Made by a program: the position numbers and the translations under genes. The notes beneath the pieces are model-generated. The model was not told the DNA's origin. It ran no database searches and saw nothing but the letters and a program-made list of their open reading frames with translations. Positions 56,758-64,000 of a stretch of 64,000 nucleotides of DNA are shown here, piece after piece. How positions within the stretch are numbered: the first letter of the stretch is position 1; every line of letters begins with the position of its first letter. Source of the DNA: Rhodocollybia butyracea (taxonomy: Eukaryota; Basidiomycota; Agaricomycetes; Agaricales; Omphalotaceae); assembly GCA_015501585.1 (NCBI GenBank), contig JADNRY010000162.1, positions 62,001 through 126,000 of the forward strand, read 5' to 3'.

Positions 56758-57028
56758 TAGGACAATATCATGTATAGGGTGCCCGGTGTGGGACCAAGCA
56801 GTTAAGCTGACAGAAATGCAAAATTACTTTTGATAGCCAGTACCTAAATACCGAGTTTGAACTTTGCATATAATATGAAATCACTGAATTTGAAACAAGC
56901 TTATTGGATGAAGAGGCATAAGGAGTATTACTTGTTTGGAGAAGGCATTTACTGGGGCTCTAAAGGTTAATTTTGAGGCAGATATGTTGCAGTTGCCATT
57001 GTGGGTGAATGTGGCGGATACCCGTCTG

Positions 57029-57051
57029 ACCTGGATCCGGCGGATCCAGGT
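57029..57051. repeat. Perfect 23-bp palindrome
   Basis: ACCTGGATCCG and CGGATCCAGGT flank a single G. It lies in otherwise anonymous spacer sequence. Confidence 0.95.
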
Positions 57052-57782
57052 ACCCAGGACAGGGCCATATGTACGGTCGTGACCAAGCTCGGGCTGATGG
57101 ATCATGGCAGAAATGGAAGAATATTTTTGATACCATAGCAATATTGAGGAGTTCGTTCCGATGTTCGGGACAGGAAATCGGGAAAGAAACGGCCGCTACC
57201 GAGTTTCAACCTCGCATTTAATATGAAATCACTGAATTACAATGCTCATTGTTCGACGTTCAGTTTGCAGCCTACGAAGAGCTGAATTTGAAACAAGATT
57301 GGATGAAGACTCGGAGGCATAAGGAGAGTTGACTGGTGAGTAAATGATAAAGTGTGCTGTGACTCAGACACGATGATGGCGCGTTGCGCCTGAGCTCTTT
57401 CAGAACAAGTAGTACCTGCTTGCTGGAAAATTACATTCTCACTCTCGATATCAGTCGAACTCTCCAGGATTTTCAAAGCTAACCTGATCCGGTTAACTGA
57501 TGAACGACACTCGTACCAATTCTATATCATATGACTCAAGCCTCAGCGCCCCCTGCGGAGTAAGTTCAATAATGAATTGGTTGTGGGTGAACTAGAGGGT
57601 GAACTATTACCTCGAACATCGCGAGACCAACGCGAGACGGTTCAATGATGGGGATTATGATTTCGTTGTCATCCTCTTGAGATGAAAATCACTGCTTACG
57701 ACAGGGGTACCGATACTACGCTAGACATCCAGTAATCTACACTGCTAGACAGATCACCGTAGTTGGCTATGGCTTCAACATA

Positions 57783-58020
57783 GGAGGTTCTGATCTATTC
57801 AACGAGGTTGGCTGTGGCTTCAACATAGGAGGTTTGATCCATTCAACGAGAAGTAAATGTATTGTCATACATTAGTTTTTGGACCGCCGACCCGCAAAAT
57901 AGGAGGTTCTGATCCATTCAATGAGGTTGGCTGTGGCTTCACCATAGGAGGTTTGATCCATTGAATGAGAAGTAAAGGTATTGTCATGCATTAGTTTTTG
58001 GGCCGCCGACCAGCAAAATG
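57783..58020. repeat. Two 119-bp tandem repeats
   Basis: 57783-57901 and 57902-58020 differ at only a handful of bases (GGAGGTTCTGATC ... CCGCCGACCNGCAAAAT). The unit itself holds two partly matching halves around TGGCTTCANCATAGGAGG; another partial half lies just upstream at about 57764. Confidence 0.9.
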
Positions 58021-58832
58021 TGTGTGAGCTAGATCCCCTGTAACAGTAGGCCGTCTGGCGGTGTACAGCGGTTTTCCAGCGTTGTACAGTAGTGTACAGT
58101 ACCAAACACTGGCTTCTAACCAATCCATGCTTTCAAGTCGAAAGAATAATGTCATACTACTGCAGTGGGGGCAGTGGTTTGTAAGCGGCCCCTGAGGCTG
58201 ACTTTCAAGTTAAAGCAAAGTTCAAGATGACCCAAGACTTTCTATGATGGCAGTGTTACTGACTTGACAACTAACACTGGACTGCAGCTTCGATCAAAAC
58301 TCGAGTCAATGTACTGGGCAACTCCTGCTTCATGGCCAGTGCTTTATTTACAACTTTGATTGTTGAGTCGTGTTTCAGCAGCACTGAAGTCCATTCACCC
58401 CTTGCGATAAGGTTGCCGTTTTACAATAATTGGACCTTATGGCTCACCAAAAGGGGTTTGTAAGTCTCGCCGAGTCAGCCTTAACGTCCTGAGGTCAGTT
58501 GAGTCACAAAGATGCGAGTATACAGCTGAATTTGCCAATACTGCTAAAGCATTGGCTTAGGACCTACTATAGTATTACCACACATGAAAGCAAGATATTA
58601 CTGTACCAGTACCGGGATACTAACTTTGACAGCGGTGTTCAGCTCTTGATCATGCCAGTGTTGTGTAACCGTAAATGTCCTGACACCTGTCCCATGGACT
58701 GGGAATGATGAACTATATCCAGAGTGCTGTTGACCGACAGGGACACCGCCGTTGCAACGGCAAGGGCTGGCATACAGTTATACTTACTTAGTATGTCGAT
58801 CAACCATTGATCAACCATACCGAGTACGATAG

Positions 58833-58945
58833 GTATAAAAAACAAATTATGGAGGGAAATGTTCCAGTAGTTCTGCTGGTTCAGTCCCCTCTTGGATACA
58901 GTTTGCTGGTCTATCTGTATTCCTTGCAATATTAAACTCTCGAAA
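58833..58945 (+). promoter_or_regulatory. Conserved core promoter and leader of gene C
   Basis: GTATAAAA, TGCTGGTTCAGTC and CAGTTTGCTGGTC precede the ATG by 113 bp. It is the most diverged of the four promoters. Confidence 0.6.
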
Positions 58946-59711
58946 ATGCACTCTTCCCTTCTCTTTATGCTCATAGCTAGCTCTATACTTGGTGTGCACC
59001 CTCTACCAGCCCCAGGGACGCCAAATAAAACACCAGATGATCCAATAACGGCGCCTGTAAGTGTTTACTACAGAATAATTGTGACCTGATACCACACACC
59101 TCCAGACAGATCTCACCGTGACCTTCATTGATGGTAGAACTTGTGTGCCTTAGGAGAGGGCAAAACCTTGGCAAAACCCAATTTCCCAAACCGCAAACTG
59201 AATCAGCCTTCACCGAAACAATCAATAAAGCCTTCAATACAGAGCACAAATCCATAACCTACAAAGGTTTATATGAACCAAAGGATCCGGATGGTCGCCA
59301 CTGGGTTTTTTTTCGTGTCTTTGGAATGGCGCAGTGTAACGAGGGAAGGCAGTGTTTTGGGTGGGTAGCCCAAGGCCGTGAGTATCTGCTCAGTGCTCCC
59401 AGATATGATTTTCTTGCATTACTCATCCATGCTCTGCTAGCTACGCTAAATGTCATCGATACCAAACAAGGAAAAAGCGTGCAGAAAGGTTCCATGGGCC
59501 GGACATATGTTGGCATTAGTTCAAGTATTCCGCTTACCCCGTTTCAAGGCACTAGGGGAAACCTGTTGTAGATCCAGCTCAAAAGGATGTCTTGATGGAG
59601 GAAGATGCAGAGGAATGGGCGGACATTTTGGCTGAGTACAAGAACAACATTTATACACTATCACTGGCACACCTATTTGACAAGCCAAAAAGCAACCCAA
59701 AAGACGTCTAG
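58946..59711 (+). pseudogene. Secreted modular protein family, member C (single module, frameshifted)
   Basis: Exon 1 (58946-59056) encodes MHSSLLFMLIASSILGVHPL and a proline-rich linker. Exon 2 (59106-59377) carries TVTFIDG, then a premature TAG near 59151; the next frame continues NLGKTQFPKPQTESAF ... ITYKGLYEP ... QCFGWVAQG. Exon 3 (from 59441) gives RTYVGISSS and is frameshifted near 59540; another frame then reads KPVVDPAQKD ... EEWADILAEYKNN to a TAG at 59709-59711. Only one module exists, with no GGHPYC terminal module, so C is shorter as well as broken. Introns are 49 and 63 nt, with the second in phase 1. Confidence 0.7.
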
Positions 59712-60118
59712 ATTATGTTGAATAGAGGTTCAATTATTTTACTATTTACTCAATCCATCTTTGATGCGAAACTACCTGGCACTATATATCAAAAGTACCA
59801 AAATATATAAATATCTATCTGAATACGGTACAAGGTACCGAAATTCCTACTAATATCAACTACCATCTGTGTACACAGGTACAGTATATAGATAGCATTA
59901 TATACATACGCACACATAACACATAACTCCTCCGGAAGTTCCAAAAGTCCAAAGTAGTTGACTTACCTCGAATAGATATCCAGTTTATATGAGAATTGCA
60001 CAAACACCTACCCTCCTTATCCACGGGTATCCACCCCCTGCGTCCCTGCGCTGCCCATCTGTACCTAGTCGTACCATGCCCATGCCCGTGCCAACAACCA
60101 TACTCCCAATGCTCATAC
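59712..60118. other. Spacer after gene C, part of the duplicated segment
   Basis: AT-rich stretch (59740-59830), then TGTGTACACAGGTACAG and ACACATAAC words that align loosely with 31970-32060 and 44270-44350. No gene was recognised. Confidence 0.4.
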
Positions 60119-60830
60119 TCACGGCTCCCTCCAAGGCAAATCGGGCATAGACGGAGTGGGAATATCCCACTTCAAATGTAGGGATGGGTAAAAAAACAAG
60201 CGCTCTACTGCTGCTGCCGTCGAGGAGGGAGAGTCTGACTTGGAGCTGGCAAGGCGCGCATCTAGTTGCCTCAAGGGAATAACTTGGCCGTGAGTGGAAG
60301 AGCAGGTGGAAGGGGATGGGATTAGAGGAGGAAGAGAAAGAGCACCCCAAGGCCAAAGCGGCGCTAGTGCAAAAGCGAGAAGGGCTTCTTTGGATTGACA
60401 GTAAGGCGAGTGTTTCGAGGTTCGAAGAGGTGCAGCGATTATCGGGACAGGAATAGGGTTGCAGAGTCCTGAGTCAAACCAGTTTTTGGACATAAGCCGA
60501 GATGTGTGAGTGTAGGGAGGGAATGGAGGCACTGTATGAGGGGGGACTGTACGAGGAGAGAGGTAGAGGTGTTCAAGAGAAGATGTCGGCTTAGAAGAGA
60601 TGTCGATGAACCTGAGAGAAGAGGTAAGAAGGGAACGGAACCTAGGAAAGATGAACGAACCTTCGCCTGGACCTTCACAAAGAGGCATAACACACCCTGT
60701 TCTCCGTCGAAGATCAACGCTCTAGCGATGTCGATGAGCGGGGACAGCGAATAGATTGTGGAGCGGCGGCCGACCCCTCCGCCTCGAGATCGTCGGTCAG
60801 GTGCAGAGGTAGTTGAGCTGAATCACACAA
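60119..60830 (+). pseudogene. 'EERVKA' family gene relic, copy 4
   Basis: Plus-strand pieces GLEEEEKEHPKAKAALVQKREGL, SRFEEVQRLS and, after 60600, NLREEVRRERNLGKMNE, HPVLRRRST are collinear with copy 3. The minus strand also has a 189-codon ORF over the same bases (60119-60688), but the homologous minus frame is not open in copies 1-3, so the plus strand is preferred. Stops break the frame. Confidence 0.4.
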
Positions 60831-60984
60831 CAAAGCTGCGGCATAGCCAAATGCTACCTGAAATCATCGTCAACTTTAGCGGAGGTGCTTCCGCTGGGCT
60901 CTTCAAGATGGTTCGCGGGAGAGATGGGAGTCAACGGGGGTTTCGACGTGATTCGACGAGACCATTATGATTGAGCACATGATG

Positions 60985-61160
60985 GTGTCCTATTGTCGTC
61001 TTAGAACCTAGGACAAGAAAAGAGAAAATATATTGGTAGAATTGCTCACCTTAGCTTCATCAGTTCATCTCGCCATTGGTTGCCACTACCCGAATCCATT
61101 CCAAAGCATTGTTCAAGTTGTACTCGTACTAGTAGGAGATAAGGAAGTTTTTTTAGGCGT
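60985..61160 (-). pseudogene. Segment S (conserved intron), copy 3
   Basis: On the minus strand MDSGSGNQWRDELMKLR starts near 61100 and runs into an intron GTGAGCAATTC...TCTTTTCTTGTCCTAG of about 50 nt, followed by GTTCTAAGACGAC. This is the best candidate for the ancestral first exon, but the next exon meets a stop quickly in every tested frame. Confidence 0.5.
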
Positions 61161-61315
61161 GGTAAACTGTAAGTAAAGACGTGACGTAGACGCCCGGCCA
61201 GTGATAGACGCCGACATCGATTTCGCCATCTTCAATGTACTACTAGTACTTAGCTTGTACTCTTATCTTTCTCTTATCACTAATTTATTTATCGGCTGGG
61301 GTGTAAGCCTGTCTA
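61161..61315. other. Duplicated spacer, collinear with 54345-54435
   Basis: Words such as GACGTGACGTAGACGCC and GATAGACGCCGAC are shared with the spacer upstream of gene B. Confidence 0.6.
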
Positions 61316-61740
61316 AGCGCGTTCAATCGAGCATTTCCTGTATGTAGGATAAGTCTTCCCCATTGATGGAGATGTAAGGTCAGGAAAGGGCTGAAAGAGC
61401 TCGAAAGGCCCTTTCTGTCCTTTCTGTAGAGTGCCTCCAAGAGTGCTCCGGTTCAACGAGCAATCCTGGAGCAGGCGGGCCGCGGATGCTTTAGGTACAT
61501 AGACAAAAGCGGTTGTGGAGATCATTTTGATGTTAGTAGCTGTTCCAGGCTGTTCCGTTTACTTTAATCACTTGTCTGTACAGAACTCGGAATCGTACGC
61601 GCCGGCTGTAGTAGTAGGTCCATTTCCAGGTGCACAAGGCCGCACTTGTATCCCGAAAGTCCCTCTAGAGTCTAGTAACACATTAACTAGTAAGTAACCA
61701 GAATCCCTGAACAGTTTTGGATGTGATAATAATCGCAGCG
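61316..61740. other. About 420-bp segment present here but absent upstream of gene B
   Basis: Collinearity with the gene B upstream region stops after GGCTGGGGTGT and resumes near GTGCGACACAACGCATGGCTGCGAG. The extra DNA has no recognised ORF, no clear terminal inverted repeat and no certain target duplication. Confidence 0.5.
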
Positions 61741-62114
61741 TGTGTGGTGCGACACAACGCATGGCTGCGAGTTTGGACTAAATTTTCAATTAAACGGGGC
61801 TAATAAAGCTTCCGGATCCGCCTACCGCAACTCGAGATTGAAAGTAAAAAAACATGCGCTCTTTTCGTATATGCCACTATAAGTTTTTTGTGATGAAATC
61901 CTGGGTGTCCCGGTCTATTTACTCTCGTGTCTCGATTCTTATTAGCTCCACGTAGCACTAGGTAGCACCGTAGCACTGCGGTCAGTCCTCTCAACAGGGT
62001 TGCGTCTGGTTGCGTCGTGATGAGACTGAGTGTTCCGATCACTGTTTGCGGAAGCCGGGAATGCCTGGGCACCTGAGCACCCACACAAAACGAGAAATTG
62101 AAATAATTATGCCA

Positions 62115-62254
62115 CTTATAAGAACCGGTTCACGGGACGTTTTTCTTTTAATCTGCTGGTTCAGCCCTGTTCAGCCTCTCACCACTCGGATCCACTTTGC
62201 CGGTCAATCTGCGTTTCGTCGCGACATTGCTCTACGATTCTACGATCCTCGAAC
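62115..62254 (+). promoter_or_regulatory. Conserved core promoter and leader of gene D
   Basis: CTTATAAG, TGCTGGTTCAGCC and CTTTGCCGGTCAATCTGCG precede the ATG by 140 bp. The leader up to CTCGAACATG is nearly the same as in gene B. Confidence 0.7.
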
Positions 62255-64000
62255 ATGTACTCTATTCTTCTTCTCTTTACTTTTGTAGCCTGCTCCATAC
62301 TTGCTGTGTCCTCTGTACCAGTACCAGGGCCATCGGATCAAGCGCCAGCTGGGCTATCGCCGTTGGCAGATGTGAGTGTTTGCTCGTAGTTTACTTACGA
62401 CTATCATACTTAATTACATGTTGCCAGCCAGAGCCAACCGTAACGCTGTTCGTGACCTTCATTGATGGCCTAACCGGTCAAGACACGGGAACCCAGAAAA
62501 CCGAATTCGAAGGGCAGACCTCCCGAATTCTCACCACAGGTCTAAAAAGCGCTTTTGGATTGGTTAAATACAAGATAAACTACATAGGTCCATGTAAAGA
62601 AGAGCTGCCAGACAGTCGGCGATGGCTCTATATCAAGGTCGTTGGAGTGGATGGGTGTACTACGGCCAGTCCGTGCTTTGGGTGGATCGCGAGAGGTGGT
62701 GAGTATCCGCTCCCGAATCTGGTTTTCCTTGGGTTCTTCATGAAGTTTGCTAGATAAAATCAACGTATATGGCGAGCCTCAGAAACCATATGTCACACCA
62801 TATGTTGGCATTAGCCGAGGCACGCCACGCCGGGGCTCCTTCACGGCTTTTAGGGGCAGACCCGATGCTGTTCGCAAGACGGCTACCACGCGGGGGCAGC
62901 AACTCGTATGGAACAGGATTTTGGAGGAGTTCGAGAAACACTTTATGATATGTCGTCCCTCACCTCCCGTACCGCCCTCACCACCCGTTATCGATGGTCT
63001 CACGTCTTGCCCCCATCACCTTATCGTGACCTTCATTGATGCGACAACAGGGACATTGAAACCTACGAGAACCCCCTCGGAAGAAACTGTTTTCGACATG
63101 TCTGCAACTAAAGGAGTCCTCACCAGACTTATGAAAAATCTTTTCGGAATCGCCCCTAGCGAGAAGTGCAAAGTAACCTACAGAGGCTTGTATTCCCCAC
63201 AGCATGTGCCACAGTCTTCTATCATGGCTTCACGGCTCCATCCCCATCTCGAACTAGATCGGCAATGGGTTTATTTCAAAGTCATTGGAGCGGGAAAGTG
63301 TACGGTGAAGTCGTGTTTTGGGTTCATAGCAAAAGGTGGTGAGTACTCGCTCTCGAATCTGGTTTGTACTTGCGTTGCTCATAGCTTTGTTAGCTAGCTA
63401 TCAGAGCAATCTGGCGACTAAAACTACTTACAACTTTCTCACGACCTATGTTGGCATTAGCGAGGACGAGCCACGTCGGGGCCGGTTTGTAGCCTTTGAG
63501 GTCAGACCAGCAGCAAGGCCAGACCAGCCAGACGCCACGCGGGTTCACCAAAAAGAATGGAACATCATCTTGATCGAGTTTCAGAAACATTTCATGATAT
63601 ATCCCTCGCTGGAGATGATCATGACCTTCCTTGGTCATGAACCGTTAGGGGGAAATCAAGTTGCACCAGACTACACCTTCGCCGCGCAGATCAATCAAGC
63701 TTTAGGTATATCTCAGCAGTTGATAAAGTACCACGGTCCCTACAATCCCCTGCAAATGCATCTTTCTTTCACGCTCATCGGAGGGCACCCATACTGTCTA
63801 GTTGAAGATCCATGTTTTGGCGTCGTAAATCAACCTAGTCATGGTGAGTACTTGCTCCCTGATCTGATTTTGTTTGCATTCCTTAAGATATATTTAGGCT
63901 TGCCGGAAGCCAAAGACCATAGCGAAAACAAAAGACTGATACTTATATACCAGCCAAAGGTGCGAGGCTTGAGCTTCAAACTCTCCAATGGGTTTGGCAT
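62255..64000 (+). CDS. Secreted modular protein family, member D (intact, runs off the window)
   Basis: Exons are 62255-62371, 62428-62698, 62754-63338, 63394-63843 and from 63898; introns are 54-56 nt, all GT-AG, and the frame stays open throughout. Exon 1 encodes MYSILLLFTFVACSILAVSS plus a proline-rich linker. Each module has a half with VTFIDxxTG ... KxxYxGxYxP ... WVYFKVxG ... CFG[WF]IAKGG, a phase-1 intron, then TPYVGISRGTPRRGSFTAFR-GRPDA and a W-N-x-I-L-x-EFxKHFMI helix. The final module reads IGGHPYCLVEDPCFGVV, and the last exon PKVRGLSFKLSNGFG by analogy with A ends about 40 residues later. Cysteine pairs around CFGW suggest extracellular disulfides. No known family was recognised. 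Confidence 0.82.

Larger units (their letters stand above)
56758..58832. other. Spacer with local duplications
   Basis: A segment near 56850 (CCGAGTTTGAAC, TAATATGAAATCACTGAATT, GCATAAGGAG) recurs in the same orientation from about 57198, 350-400 bp apart. A 23-bp palindrome and a 119-bp tandem repeat are listed separately. No gene was recognised. Confidence 0.5.

Noticed and set aside
60119..60688. 189-codon minus-strand ORF
   Set aside because: The corresponding minus frames are closed in the three related copies, while plus-strand motifs are shared; treated as antisense to the EERVKA gene.

Overview
The window is nuclear DNA of a filamentous basidiomycete, most likely an Agaricomycete. 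The evidence is short (about 45-75 nt) GT-AG introns in nearly every gene, two Plavaka-type (CACTA-like) transposases, DIRS tyrosine-recombinase retroelements, a chromovirus, a DUF6534-type seven-helix protein, a DUF6698-like protein and a fungal NLR-like STAND protein with near-identical TPRs. No rRNA, tRNA, CRISPR array or prokaryotic operon was seen. Species cannot be fixed from the sequence; a Rhizoctonia/Ceratobasidium-like genome would fit.

Left third (1-23 kb), a transposon graveyard. A DIRS fragment (RNase H plus tyrosine recombinase) runs off the left edge. Next to it is a complete 6.2-kb LTR element with 1388-bp LTRs that look identical, a 4-bp target duplication, a primer-binding site and a polypurine tract, but no coding interior (a LARD). 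Then follow two different Plavaka-type transposase genes, a DUF6698-like gene between them, a minus-strand locus with 20-24-nt microexons and a periodic array of small hairpins, and a second DIRS fragment carrying gag and the start of RT.

Middle (23-39 kb). There are two MITEs, one hAT-like with a perfect 8-bp target duplication and one TA-flanked, and an inverted pair of GTATGG-rich repeats. A minus-strand NLR-like gene (26631-29926) carries a degenerate NTPase domain upstream of an active-looking one, followed by eleven 42-residue TPRs, with one single-base frameshift. After that come degenerate F-box-like and charged-protein gene copies, and a DUF6534 membrane-protein gene.

Right third (39-64 kb), a segmental duplication array built around a family of secreted, multi-module proteins I do not recognise. 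Four plus-strand members were found: A 40419-42199, B 54936-56757, C 58946-59711, D 62255 to the window end. They share a 37- or 39-codon signal-peptide exon, a conserved promoter/leader, and modules delimited by phase-1 introns. Only D is frameshift-free over what can be seen; A, B and C carry frameshifts. Each lies in a repeated context of F-box-like gene, charged-protein gene and a minus-strand segment with a conserved intron. A young Ty3/gypsy chromovirus (45432-54182, LTRs that look identical, 5-bp TSD) sits inside one of these units.

The most unusual items are the secreted modular family with its duplicated neighbourhood, and the pseudo-NTPase/NTPase tandem in the NLR-like gene. All spliced models were worked out by eye from splice signals and frame continuity.
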